A DNA stretch of 18,021 nt from CAYYOS01 sp964473355 (lineage in GTDB: Bacteria; Pseudomonadota; Gammaproteobacteria; Burkholderiales; REEB80). A program made the position numbers and the translations under genes. The stretch is from contig CAYYOS010000039.1 of the NCBI GenBank assembly GCA_964473355.1, positions 1 through 18,021 of the forward strand, read 5' to 3'. Below the pieces are notes generated by a model. That model was not told the origin of the DNA. It did no database searches and saw nothing but the letters and a program-made list of their open reading frames with translations. Below, in pieces: positions 8,088-16,135 of the stretch; within the stretch, counting starts at the first letter, position 1; each line of letters begins with the position of its first letter.

Positions 8088-9040
8088 TGGACATTAGCGT
8101 TGTTATGCCCGCTTACAATTCCAGCCGGTTTATCGAAGCCGCCTTGGATAGCGTGGTCGCGCAGAGTTTCCCCCCGTGCGAAATAATTGTTATCGACGAT
8201 GGTTCAACGGACGACACCTTCGGACGCGTTCAACGTTGGCAAGTCAATACTAAACGTGCAATAACTTTGCTAAAGCAAACCAACCAAGGGGTGTCCGCAG
8301 CACGCAACCACGGCATTCGCAGTGCTAGGGGAGACTGGATAGCATTATTAGATTCTGACGACATTTGGCCGGCCACGCATCTTAAACAGCTGGCTGGTGC
8401 GGTGCAAGAGTATCCGGACTTAATTGCGGTATTTGCGGATGGGATTTACTTCGATAGCGAAACAAAATCGGAAAGCCCGCCTATTGCTCGCACCAAGGCC
8501 TTGCTAGCCTCCGAAGTCGGGCAAGGCCATAACGTGCATCTTCTGGGGTCAAACTTTTTTGAAATTTTACTACCAGGACTTTTTTTTCCGCCCAGCGCTT
8601 TTATGTTCCAGCGGCAGGCTGCGTTGTCTGTAGGTTTATTCGATGAATCGATTAGGGCCTCAGAAGATCGGGAGTTTATTTTGCGCTTATCCCGTGCCGG
8701 GAAATTTGCTTTTGTAGACCAAGTTCTCGCAAAAATTCGTATCCATGAGACCAATTTATCGCACCCCAGCAACGCGACCAAAAATAATTACTTTGCTATA
8801 AAAACGTTACGCAAAACGCTAGACAGCGCGACGCTACTTCACTTGTCACCGCATGAACAACGCTGCACCCGCCAGGCGTTGCTTGGTGCCGCTGAAAACC
8901 TTATGTATTCTGCGTCAAGCGCGGGCGTTCAGGCTTACTTGCAAGCTCTAAGGCATATTGTTGGAAGCCCCGCATTCAGCGTGGATGCGTTAAACCCGCG
9001 TCACCTGCTGCGCGCTTTGCGCCAATCTTTAAAGTCGTGA
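8087..9040 (+). CDS. Glycosyltransferase family 2 (GT-A fold)
   Basis: The protein has 317 residues. I take the ATG at 8087, which overlaps the flippase stop by one base and places the conserved strand ISVVMPAYN right at the N-terminus. The frame is open further to 8021, but those residues are basic filler inside the flippase gene. The nucleotide-binding part IIVIDDGSTDDT (D37, D38) and the metal-binding LLDSDDIW (D89, D91, D92) are both intact, with NQGVSAARNHGI between them. AEDREF-like SEDREFILRLSRAG marks the acceptor and catalytic region. It transfers a sugar from a nucleotide donor to a lipid-linked acceptor in the cytoplasm. An in-frame T8 run lies at 8580-8587. It shares GTGA with the next gene. 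Confidence 0.9.
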   Translation: MDISVVMPAYNSSRFIEAALDSVVAQSFPPCEIIVIDDGSTDDTFGRVQRWQVNTKRAITLLKQTNQGVSAARNHGIRSARGDWIALLDSDDIWPATHLKQLAGAVQEYPDLIAVFADGIYFDSETKSESPPIARTKALLASEVGQGHNVHLLGSNFFEILLPGLFFPPSAFMFQRQAALSVGLFDESIRASEDREFILRLSRAGKFAFVDQVLAKIRIHETNLSHPSNATKNNYFAIKTLRKTLDSATLLHLSPHEQRCTRQALLGAAENLMYSASSAGVQAYLQALRHIVGSPAFSVDALNPRHLLRALRQSLKS

Positions 9041-10308
9041 AGCACGCATTGTTTGTTGCCTTTCATTATCCGCCGGAAGCGAGTAGTAGCGGCGTACTAA
9101 GAACCCTGAAGTTCACGCGCTATTTGGAAGATTGCGGCTGGCGTGTCAGCGTGCTAACCGTGAATGCCCGCGCGTATGCGATAGTGGACCCCGCTTTAGT
9201 ATCGCAAATTCCCGCGAGCGCGCGAGTAATCCGCACGCGCTATATAAATACCAAAAAACACTTATCGCTTTGGGGAAAGTATCCAGCTTTATTGGCGATA
9301 CCGGATAACTGGATAGGCTGGTATCCTTGGGCGGTAAGAGCGGGTGCCCAGCTAATAAAAGAAGACCGGCCGCATATTGTATTTTCCACCAGCCCGCACG
9401 CGACTAGCCACCTCATTGCGCGTCGGCTGGCGCGGCAATCTGGCATCCCCTGGGTCGCGGATTTTCGTGACCCCTGGTATGAAGAGCCCCCGGAGGCGGG
9501 GACACCTCCAATAGTGCATTCGGCAGCCCGACACCTGGAGCGTGCCGTGGTGCGTGCGGCATCGCATATCGTAAGCACCACCGATGCGCTGCGGTCGTCA
9601 CTATCGGCTCGTTATCCAACCGCAGCACCAGGCAAATTTAGCACCATTAACAATGGTTATGATGAAGCAGATTTTGCCACGCTGCCCTTGGCCGCGCACC
9701 CGCCCGGCCGCGCGCTGGTGATTACTCACGCGGGCTCAATCAATGCTGAGTTCCGTGATCCCCGCCCTTTGTGGGACGCCTATCAAGCGGCAATCGATGC
9801 GGGCGAGCTGCGCCAGGGCGATATTGTTTTCCGATTTATTGGTCCCGGAGATTTTGCGGCGTCGCCGGAAATTGCGGCGAACTTGTCTCAGCGCGACATG
9901 CTAGGCGCCGTAGAATTTTTGCCACGCTTGCCCTATGCAGATTCCTTAACCGCGCAAGCCGAGGCGGATGTCTTGCTGCTGCTGCAGTCGTCCACCGATA
10001 CCGACGCCCTGGTGCCTGCTAAGTTATATGAATACTTACGCACGGGCTTGCCGGTACTGGCGTTGGTGCCCGCGGGCGCAACTGAAAAAATTATAGGGGA
10101 GACCGGCGGCGGGTGGGCTGTAGATCCCCGCCAACCACGGCAACTAAAAGATGCGTTGATTGAAATTTATAATCTCTGGAAGCGCGGCGAGCTTAAAGAG
10201 AAAGCCGCAACTTTAGATTCTCTACAACAATATGACAGGAAAACCTTAACCCTAAAACTCGCGGGTATCTTTAATGCTTTGTCTACGGGCGAGCATATTC
10301 AGCGCTGA
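9037..10308 (+). CDS. Glycosyltransferase family 4-like, GC-rich gene
   Basis: This 423-residue GT-B protein starts with GTG inside the stop of the previous gene (GTGA overlap). The N-terminal domain opens with ALFVAFHYPPEASSSGVLRT, typical of a GT4 subgroup often seen in capsule and exopolysaccharide loci. WVADFRDPW (D142-W145 region) and ERAVVRAASHIVSTTDALR follow. The C-terminal donor domain carries VPAKLYEYLRTGLPVLAL (K329, E332), the counterpart of the usual E-x7-E region. The gene is markedly GC-richer than the zinc-ribbon methyltransferase gene of the same cluster, which fits a mosaic origin. After its stop there are 64 bases before the next gene. Donor and acceptor are unknown. Confidence 0.88.
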   Translation: MKHALFVAFHYPPEASSSGVLRTLKFTRYLEDCGWRVSVLTVNARAYAIVDPALVSQIPASARVIRTRYINTKKHLSLWGKYPALLAIPDNWIGWYPWAVRAGAQLIKEDRPHIVFSTSPHATSHLIARRLARQSGIPWVADFRDPWYEEPPEAGTPPIVHSAARHLERAVVRAASHIVSTTDALRSSLSARYPTAAPGKFSTINNGYDEADFATLPLAAHPPGRALVITHAGSINAEFRDPRPLWDAYQAAIDAGELRQGDIVFRFIGPGDFAASPEIAANLSQRDMLGAVEFLPRLPYADSLTAQAEADVLLLLQSSTDTDALVPAKLYEYLRTGLPVLALVPAGATEKIIGETGGGWAVDPRQPRQLKDALIEIYNLWKRGELKEKAATLDSLQQYDRKTLTLKLAGIFNALSTGEHIQR

Positions 10309-10372
10309 AAAAATGGGCTATGCTTGCGCTGATATTTCCCTTTAGCCCGCCCTTAGGTACAAGTACGCGAGT

Positions 10373-11062
10373 ATGGATAACGCAGAATTCGATAAATTTG
10401 CTGCAGAGTATCGTCAAATGCATGCGGCCAACATTGGGGCCTCGGGCGAGGCCCCCGATTACTTCGCCGAATATAAAGTCCGAGATATTGCCCATCTTGT
10501 TTCGGTGAAGCCAGGATCTTATCGGATATTGGATTTCGGCGCGGGAATCGGAACATCCGTGCCCTATTTAAGAAAGTATTTTCCGAGCGCGGCACTCACC
10601 TGCCTGGATGTGTCTCAAAAGAGCTTGGACATAGGTCGATCTCGTTTTCCGAACGATGCAGAATTCCAAATCTTCGATGGCCGAGTTGTGCCGCTGCCCA
10701 ACGACTCAATTGACCTCGTATTCGTTGCTTGTGTTTTTCACCATATTCCCCCAAAGGAGCATGCCAAGCTGTTAGCTGAGCTCCACCGGGTGATAACGCC
10801 AGGCGGCGCCTTGTTTTTGTATGAGCACAATCCCTATAACCCGCTCACGGTTCGCGCTGTCAACACTTGTCCTTTGGATGAAAACGCCATTTTAATTCGT
10901 CCCGGTAACATGTTGCGCAATTTTAAGTCGGCTGGATTTCGGGTCGCGCAGGTGCGTTACCGTGTCTTCTTTCCGCGGCTGTTAAGCAAACTCCGTTTTC
11001 TGGAAAAATATCTGCAGTGGTGCCCAGTTGGCGCACAGTATTCGGTGTTGGCAACCAAGTGA
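10373..11062 (+). CDS. Class I SAM-dependent methyltransferase (Methyltransf_11 type)
   Basis: This 229-residue protein has a complete class I core: motif I ILDFGAGIGTSVPYL (D54-G60), acidic motif II ALTCLDVSQKSLD, and motif with PLPNDSIDLVFVACVFHHI followed by LHRVITPGGALFLYEHNP. The first 50 residues (FDKFAAEYRQMHAAN) form the helical cap usual in sugar and lipid methyltransferases. It starts a coupled set with GtrA, GtrB and GT-C genes, sharing GTGA with gtrA. The substrate may be a sugar on the lipid carrier or the polyprenyl-linked intermediate, but this is inference from position. The 64-base spacer before it contains no clear promoter. The ATG at 10373 is preceded by only a weak purine stretch. 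Confidence 0.88.
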   Translation: MDNAEFDKFAAEYRQMHAANIGASGEAPDYFAEYKVRDIAHLVSVKPGSYRILDFGAGIGTSVPYLRKYFPSAALTCLDVSQKSLDIGRSRFPNDAEFQIFDGRVVPLPNDSIDLVFVACVFHHIPPKEHAKLLAELHRVITPGGALFLYEHNPYNPLTVRAVNTCPLDENAILIRPGNMLRNFKSAGFRVAQVRYRVFFPRLLSKLRFLEKYLQWCPVGAQYSVLATK

Positions 11063-11475
11063 AACACTTGCTCAACTATGGCTTCGTCCGCTTTGCAGCA
11101 GTGGGCGTTGTAAATAGCCTGGTAGGGTTGTCGATTATTTACGCAGCTAAATTCTTTTTTAATATAAGCGACGTCCCGGCAAACATAGTCGGCTACGGAG
11201 TGGGATTAGCCGTCAGCTTTGTGCTTAACCGCACGTGGACTTTTCAGCACCGGCAAAACGCGGTGAGCGCACTGGCGCGTTTTTTGTTGATTTTTGTATT
11301 CGCTTATTTATCGAATCTTCTCACGCTACTTTTTTTGGTACACGTGCTGCTTGTCAACGGTTACCTGGCACAGGCCCTCGCTATGGTGCCTTACACCCTG
11401 GTAGGGTTTTTCGGCAGCAAGTATTTTGCATTTCGACATGACTTCCCGCCGGGCGATCGCTATGCCATCAAATAG
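11059..11475 (+). CDS. GtrA-like membrane protein
   Basis: This 138-residue protein has four hydrophobic helices and the GtrA/DPMS family signature: FVRFAAVGVVNSLVGLSIIY at the N-terminus, ANIVGYGVGLAVSFVLNRTWTF in the middle, and TLVGFFGSKYFAFRH at the end. Family members help move or stabilise polyprenyl-phosphate sugars in the inner membrane and usually sit beside a GtrB-type transferase, as here. I chose the GTG at 11059 that overlaps the methyltransferase stop (GTGA); the frame continues to 11017, but that extension lies inside the methyltransferase gene and lacks family character. It is followed after 11 bases by the GtrB-like gene. The charged tail after the last helix is short. Confidence 0.9.
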   Translation: MKHLLNYGFVRFAAVGVVNSLVGLSIIYAAKFFFNISDVPANIVGYGVGLAVSFVLNRTWTFQHRQNAVSALARFLLIFVFAYLSNLLTLLFLVHVLLVNGYLAQALAMVPYTLVGFFGSKYFAFRHDFPPGDRYAIK

Positions 11476-11486
11476 CTGTATGTGTG

Positions 11487-12422
11487 ATGCTGCAACTTAG
11501 TATCGTTTTACCCTGCTATAACGAAGAGGCCGTTCTACCGGAAACGGCAAAACGTCTCGTTGCCTTGCTTGGCGAGCTGCGCGAAAAAAATAAAATCAAT
11601 TCGCAGAGCACAATATGGTTTGTTGATGATGGCTCTCGTGATCGAACCTGGCAGATTATCGAAGAGCTGTCTGCCAAACACGATGCAGTCCGCGGGATTA
11701 AGCTCTCTCGAAATAGAGGGCACCAAAACGCGCTTGTCGCCGGTTTGTTGAATGCTGACGGTGATGCCGTTATCAGCGTCGATGCGGATTTACAAGACGA
11801 TCTTGGTGCGATTGAATCGATGGTGGATGCCTTTGCTTCGGGGAACGACGTTGTCTATGGCGTGCGCGAAAGTCGAAGGACAGATTCTTTCTTCAAGCGT
11901 TTTACCGCGGAGGGCTATTACCGTTTGCTGGCGGCAATGGGCGTGGACCTTGTATTTAACCATGCCGATTATCGTCTAATGAGTCGGCGCGCTATTGAGG
12001 CCTTACGCAGTTATCCCGAGGTAAACCTTTTCTTGCGCGGCATCATCCCGCAAATGGGCTACCCGTCCACCAGTGTTTACTACGACAGGGCGGAACGCTA
12101 CGCGGGGGAATCAAAATACCCGTTACGAAAAATGTTGTCCTTCGCTTGGCAGGGGATTACCTCATTTTCAGTGTTACCGCTGCGCATGATTACCGGCCTG
12201 GGCCTTCTGATCTCATTAGGCAGTATCGGCGTTTCGCTCTGGGCGATAGGCGTGCGGCTTTTCACAAGCGAAGCTATACCGGGCTGGGCGTCCACCGTAG
12301 TGCCCATTTATTTACTAGGTGGCATACAGTTATTGTGTATCGGCATTATCGGAGAGTATCAGGCAAAAATTTATCTTGAAACCAAGCGTAGGCCACCATT
12401 CTTGGTTGACAAGATTTTATGA
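11487..12422 (+). CDS. GtrB/DPM1-like polyprenyl-phosphate glycosyltransferase
   Basis: This 311-residue GT2 enzyme has a GT-A domain and two C-terminal membrane helices. Motifs are LSIVLPCYNEE at the start, WFVDDGSRDRT (D47, D48), SRNRGHQNALVAGL, the metal-binding VDADLQDD (D99-D105) and YAGESKYPLRKM, which is typical of GtrB/ArnC/DPM1 enzymes. The helices lie around 230-252 and 264-290. It makes a polyprenyl-phosphate-linked single sugar on the cytoplasmic face, the donor for a GT-C transferase in the periplasm. Both partners flank it: GtrA-like before, GT-C after. I take the ATG at 11487; a GTG three bases upstream is possible. Its stop overlaps the next start (ATGA). Glucose is the classic sugar, but other sugars occur in the family. 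Confidence 0.92.
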   Translation: MLQLSIVLPCYNEEAVLPETAKRLVALLGELREKNKINSQSTIWFVDDGSRDRTWQIIEELSAKHDAVRGIKLSRNRGHQNALVAGLLNADGDAVISVDADLQDDLGAIESMVDAFASGNDVVYGVRESRRTDSFFKRFTAEGYYRLLAAMGVDLVFNHADYRLMSRRAIEALRSYPEVNLFLRGIIPQMGYPSTSVYYDRAERYAGESKYPLRKMLSFAWQGITSFSVLPLRMITGLGLLISLGSIGVSLWAIGVRLFTSEAIPGWASTVVPIYLLGGIQLLCIGIIGEYQAKIYLETKRRPPFLVDKIL

Positions 12423-14068
12423 CGCCGCGCCCGGCCATTTCTGTCAGTAATGCCCGACAGATTTTTTCGCCGAAAGCAGACTCAAGCGGAACACTCGGGG
12501 GAAAAGCAGCCTATGTTCTTTTCGGTATATTAGCCGTCGCAGTAATATTACGTTTACTGTTTTTTAACGGCCCTTTCGGGTCCGACGACCTCGTCTATCT
12601 CACAAGAGCTGTTCAAATTGCGCAAGGAGATTGGAGCTCGGCCAATTACAACGGTGCCCTGCGTTATGGGTTTAACATCCCTGCCGGGGTGTTTGTCTAC
12701 CTTTTTGGCGTTAACCTTGCCGCAGCGAATTTATGGCCATTGTTATGTTCATTGGCCGAGATTGCGGCGGTCTATCTTTTCGCCTCGAAGTTGTGGGGCC
12801 CGCGGGCGGCTTTCTACGCAGCGATTATATTGGCGTTTATACCTATCCATGTCGCGGTTGCCACGCGCATCCACACCGATCCGATCGTATCTTGTTTCCT
12901 CACCTTAAGTTTTATACTTTTCTATCTGGCTGAAGAACGGCGGACCCCGGGGCTTTACCTGCTGGCCGGACTGGCAATGGGTATGGTGTTCTGGGTGAAA
13001 GAACTCGCTGTTGTTACGCTCTTTGCCTTCGCTTTATACCCCCTATTTTGGCGCAGACTTGATATGCGTTGGGGTTATGTTGTCGCAGGCGGCTTGATCA
13101 TGTTGTTTGCTCACTTTGCGTTGATGCATTTTATTGCGGGCGACCCGTTTCACGCTTTTAAGGTTATTACTCGTCAAGTCAGCGGGGATATTATCGATAA
13201 AGGCTATGGCGAGGATGCAATTGGATATTACTTCAAGTATTTATTCTTCGACATAAAACACACCTGGCTCCTCGGCATACTCGCCGCGGTTGGCTTATTT
13301 AGACTGCCATTCTCCCGGCTTAAACACGGCAGCCTCCCTTCAGGTCTTGCTTATATTGCTTTTTGGCTTTTAGCCCTGCTTAGCATCCTCTCTTTTACGC
13401 CCATATCCTTCGAGCCCCTGCGTTTCGTCATGAAGCAATCTAATTACTTAACCTTGTTTTTGGCGCCAATGGCATTGTTGGCGGGTTATCAACTAGCCAG
13501 AACCCCGCGCTGGCTGGCGTTGAGCTTGCTGTTGCTGATAGCGAGCGGTGGTTTCCTGTTGGCGGCGTTAGAGCAGCAGGCTTATCAAGTGTTTACCAGC
13601 AATAGTAAAGCGGCTGTAACTTTTGCTAGGGCTCACCCAGGAGTGCCCATAGTGGGTTCCACGAACAATAGTAATATCGCCAGTGTTTACGCCCTACTGG
13701 ATGGCAACCCCAACCTGGCGCGACAATTTCGTTATCTAAATGAATTCCCGCGCGGCCGGGTAAACGCTAATATCCCCACTATTCCTAAAATTGGCTATGC
13801 TGTTATTGACCAAGAGACGATAGATTGGGGGGTAAGCGCCATGAATTTAGCGAGCCCACCCAATTGTTGGCAGATTGTCGAGGAATTAAAACCCGCGGGT
13901 TTGGGCGTAAGCCACCGAGTCTTAGAGGCGGGTATAACCCTATTAACGGCCCTTCCTCAGGCCCTGAGCGAGCGCCTGGTTACCCCTTTAAATAGTTTGA
14001 CTCGCCCCAAGCCGGCACATGTTTATCGGGTAAATTTAGCCGACTTTTGGTGTGAAGGCCTAAATTAG
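12419..14068 (+). CDS. GT-C glycosyltransferase, PMT/ArnT (GT39/GT83)-like
   Basis: This 549-residue integral membrane protein has about ten to twelve helices. After a soluble N-terminal tail of about 30 residues and the first helix comes a periplasmic loop with GSDDLVYLTRAVQIAQGD; D56/D57 are the acidic pair expected of PMT_2-type GT-C enzymes. TRIHTDPIVSCF (D154) is the second conserved aspartate motif. The last 150 residues form a soluble domain. GT-C enzymes use polyprenyl-phosphate sugars at the periplasmic side, so the substrate is presumably the product of the adjacent GtrB-like enzyme. The start overlaps its stop by ATGA. The acceptor could be the glycan repeat, lipid A/core or a protein; sequence does not decide. 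Confidence 0.88.
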   Translation: MTPRPAISVSNARQIFSPKADSSGTLGGKAAYVLFGILAVAVILRLLFFNGPFGSDDLVYLTRAVQIAQGDWSSANYNGALRYGFNIPAGVFVYLFGVNLAAANLWPLLCSLAEIAAVYLFASKLWGPRAAFYAAIILAFIPIHVAVATRIHTDPIVSCFLTLSFILFYLAEERRTPGLYLLAGLAMGMVFWVKELAVVTLFAFALYPLFWRRLDMRWGYVVAGGLIMLFAHFALMHFIAGDPFHAFKVITRQVSGDIIDKGYGEDAIGYYFKYLFFDIKHTWLLGILAAVGLFRLPFSRLKHGSLPSGLAYIAFWLLALLSILSFTPISFEPLRFVMKQSNYLTLFLAPMALLAGYQLARTPRWLALSLLLLIASGGFLLAALEQQAYQVFTSNSKAAVTFARAHPGVPIVGSTNNSNIASVYALLDGNPNLARQFRYLNEFPRGRVNANIPTIPKIGYAVIDQETIDWGVSAMNLASPPNCWQIVEELKPAGLGVSHRVLEAGITLLTALPQALSERLVTPLNSLTRPKPAHVYRVNLADFWCEGLN

Positions 14069-14106
14069 TGCCCTATCTTTGGAAGGCGCGCGCGGTCTGC
14101 TAGCTA

Positions 14107-14115
14107 TGTTAAAAT
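14107..14115 (+). promoter_or_regulatory. Possible extended -10 promoter before the ligase gene
   Basis: TGTTAAAAT has the TGn element and a five-of-six match to TATAAT. It lies in the 102-base spacer between the GT-C and ligase genes, one of the few gaps in the run large enough for a promoter. No -35 box is seen at 17 bases, which extended -10 promoters do not require. Transcription would start near 14122, giving a leader of about 50 bases. Confidence 0.35.
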
Positions 14116-14170
14116 CACGGGCTATAAAGGAAATTATTCGTCGAGCATAACCTCAACCAGCTAAACCTTC

Positions 14171-15508
14171 ATGCGTGATATAGCACTCATAACTTTAATT
14201 TTAGCGTCATTGCCTGTTGCATTCGCACGGCCCTGGATAGGCGTCTTGATTTGGACTTGGGTGGGGATAATGAATCCTCATAAACTCACATGGGGTATTG
14301 CGTTTGATATGCCAATAGCAATGCTAGTCGGAATTCCCACGCTTGCCGGCGTACTCTTTAGTACGGAGCGTAAACCCATTCCATGGAATCTACAGTTAGT
14401 TTTAGTGGCGATTCTTTTCTGCTACTTTACCTTCACGACGTTTTTTGCTTGGGCGCCGACGGAAGCCTGGGAGCAGTGGGACAAAGTAGCTAAAATCTTG
14501 TTGATGGTATTCGTGACTACGATGTTTATTTATGGTCGCGAACGCATTCATTTACTGCTGCTGGTCGTTGCGCTAAGTATCGGATTTTATGGCTTCAAAG
14601 GGGGCATTTTCACTATCACCTCCGGTGGGGTTCACCATGTGAATGGGCCTCCTGGGACATTTCTCGCCGAAAACACGTTTTTAGGACTAGGGATGATCAT
14701 GGCCCTACCGCTATTAATTTTTCTGGCTAGAGAAGAATCGCGTCCCTGGCTACGTAAGCTCTTGTATTTAACTTCTGCCTTAACCTTTATCTCCATAATT
14801 TTTACTTATTCGCGCGGGGCGTTATTGGGGCTCGCCGCCATCACACCCTTATTATTCCTAAAATCAAAACAAAAAATATGGTTGGTCATTTTGCTACTAC
14901 CGTTGGCGTATTTTGCTAAGGATCTAATTCCGGAAAAATTGTACAAGCGGGCTGAAACTATTCAGACTTATGAGGAAGATCGCTCTGCGATGCAGCGGAT
15001 TCGCTCTTGGCAAGTTGCGTGGAATATCGCGATCGACAAGCCATTCACGGGTGCCGGTTTCGAATTTGAATCTGGTTCAGCGCCCCGCTGGTTTAGCTAC
15101 GCGGATCGTAAGTATGATTATTTAGGCGACACCCCTCAAGCTGCCCACAGTATTTATTTTCAGATGTTAGGCCAGCATGGCGTAGTAGCCTTTTCGTTGT
15201 ATTTACTACTGCTGTTTTCCACGCTAATTAGTCTGCAAAGGATTAAGAAGCGGGCGCTAATCGATAAAAACTTTTCCTGGATAGGCAGTTACGCGACGGC
15301 CGTTCAAATTGGCTTGGTAGGGTACATGACCGCTGGCGCATTCTTAAGTTTGGCGTATTTCGATTTACTTTATATCCTTATTGCACTGACTGCCATGTTG
15401 CAGCGTGAACTTTCAGTAGTTAAACAACAGTCCGTGGCAACGGACCGGGCTACTGAATTGAATAGGCGAAGACAATATGCATTTTTACCTGCGAAACAAA
15501 AAATTTAA
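14171..15508 (+). CDS. O-antigen ligase/polymerase-like protein, exosortase A-associated type
   Basis: This 445-residue membrane protein has about ten or eleven helices. Its start, RDIALITLILASLPVAFARP, followed by WIGVLIWTWVGIMNPHKLTWG, is characteristic of the probable O-glycosylation ligase of exosortase A loci (the TIGR03097-type family). The Wzy_C region shows TYSRGALLGLAA (R215) and, in the periplasmic loop, AAHSIYFQMLGQHG with H326. GGVHHVNGPPGTF (H155, H156) is another family motif. It would join a lipid-linked glycan to an acceptor or polymerise repeat units in the periplasm. The frame has an in-frame stop at 14162-14164, so 14171 is the first possible start; no Shine-Dalgarno is clear. 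It is the only polymerase or ligase candidate in the window. Confidence 0.9.
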   Translation: MRDIALITLILASLPVAFARPWIGVLIWTWVGIMNPHKLTWGIAFDMPIAMLVGIPTLAGVLFSTERKPIPWNLQLVLVAILFCYFTFTTFFAWAPTEAWEQWDKVAKILLMVFVTTMFIYGRERIHLLLLVVALSIGFYGFKGGIFTITSGGVHHVNGPPGTFLAENTFLGLGMIMALPLLIFLAREESRPWLRKLLYLTSALTFISIIFTYSRGALLGLAAITPLLFLKSKQKIWLVILLLPLAYFAKDLIPEKLYKRAETIQTYEEDRSAMQRIRSWQVAWNIAIDKPFTGAGFEFESGSAPRWFSYADRKYDYLGDTPQAAHSIYFQMLGQHGVVAFSLYLLLLFSTLISLQRIKKRALIDKNFSWIGSYATAVQIGLVGYMTAGAFLSLAYFDLLYILIALTAMLQRELSVVKQQSVATDRATELNRRRQYAFLPAKQKI

Positions 15509-16133
15509 GACATTAGCGTGGCCCGCTTGGACCTTGCTTACCCTCCTGTTTTTCTCGAGTTACGCAGCCGCTCAAGAGGCTTGTGGAGAGATGGATCGAG
15601 AGGGCCAGTTCGGACCATTCGATTACACGAATGCCGAAGATAGGGCCAATCTACCGATCGTCGAAAACTATCATTTCGGACCGGAAGTCCAAAAATTAAA
15701 GCCGGGGCGGGATACCGGCGGTGACCTTGATTATACGTTGCGAGCTTTTCCGAATCACCACCGAGCCTTAGAACGGATGATAGAATTCAGTTTGCAATCT
15801 AAGGCGCTCACGCCTCCGGGGGCGCACTATAGCATTCACTGCTACTTTGACCGCGCCCTACGTCAGAAACCGGACGACGGGATTGTATACATGTTATGGG
15901 GGAACTACCTGGCGAAAACAAACAAACCCCAAGATGCTTTAAAGAAATATCAAGAAGCGGTACGTTTGCTGCCAGACAATGGAAATGTCAATTACAATGC
16001 GGGATTATTTTATTTTAATCAAAAAGATTACGAGTTAGCCTACCAGCACGCCAAGAAGGCTTATGACGCGGGCTTTCCCTTGCCAGGCTTAAAAAATAAA
16101 TTACAGAAAGCCGGGAAATGGCGTGAGGGTTAA
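15477..16133 (+). CDS. Exported TPR-repeat protein overlapping the ligase gene
   Basis: This 218-residue protein starts at an ATG 32 bases inside the 3' end of the ligase gene, in another frame. Residues 1-33 form a signal peptide with a basic start, a TLLTLLFFSS core and a likely cleavage after AAA before QEACGEM; there is no lipobox. The middle (GPFDYTN, LPIVENYHFGPEV, AFPNHHRALERM) is not a family I can name precisely. The C-terminal half has two TPR-like units: VYMLWGNYLAKTNKPQDALK with YQEAVRLLPDN, then VNYNAGLFYFNQKDYELAYQ. TPRs bind partner proteins, so it is a candidate periplasmic partner of the ligase or of a surface assembly machine. The tight overlap suggests coupled expression with the ligase. 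Confidence 0.85.
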   Translation: MHFYLRNKKFKTLAWPAWTLLTLLFFSSYAAAQEACGEMDREGQFGPFDYTNAEDRANLPIVENYHFGPEVQKLKPGRDTGGDLDYTLRAFPNHHRALERMIEFSLQSKALTPPGAHYSIHCYFDRALRQKPDDGIVYMLWGNYLAKTNKPQDALKKYQEAVRLLPDNGNVNYNAGLFYFNQKDYELAYQHAKKAYDAGFPLPGLKNKLQKAGKWREG

Positions 16134-16135
16134 AC

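Noticed and set aside
10315..10348. Inverted repeat GGGCTA/TAGCCC before the methyltransferase gene as terminator or attenuator
   Set aside because: The stem is only 6 base pairs with a 22-base loop and no following T run, so it is likely chance.
10320..10508. Small 62-residue open frame between the GT4 and methyltransferase genes
   Set aside because: It mostly overlaps the well-supported methyltransferase gene in another frame and has no recognisable features.
11017..11058. Longer start for the GtrA-like protein
   Set aside because: It would lie inside the methyltransferase gene; the GTG at 11059 in GTGA matches the coupling seen elsewhere in the run and the usual family length.
11059..14068. 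Phage-borne serotype-conversion gtr operon
   Set aside because: There is no integrase, attachment site or other phage gene nearby, and the genes are packed within a chromosomal polysaccharide run.
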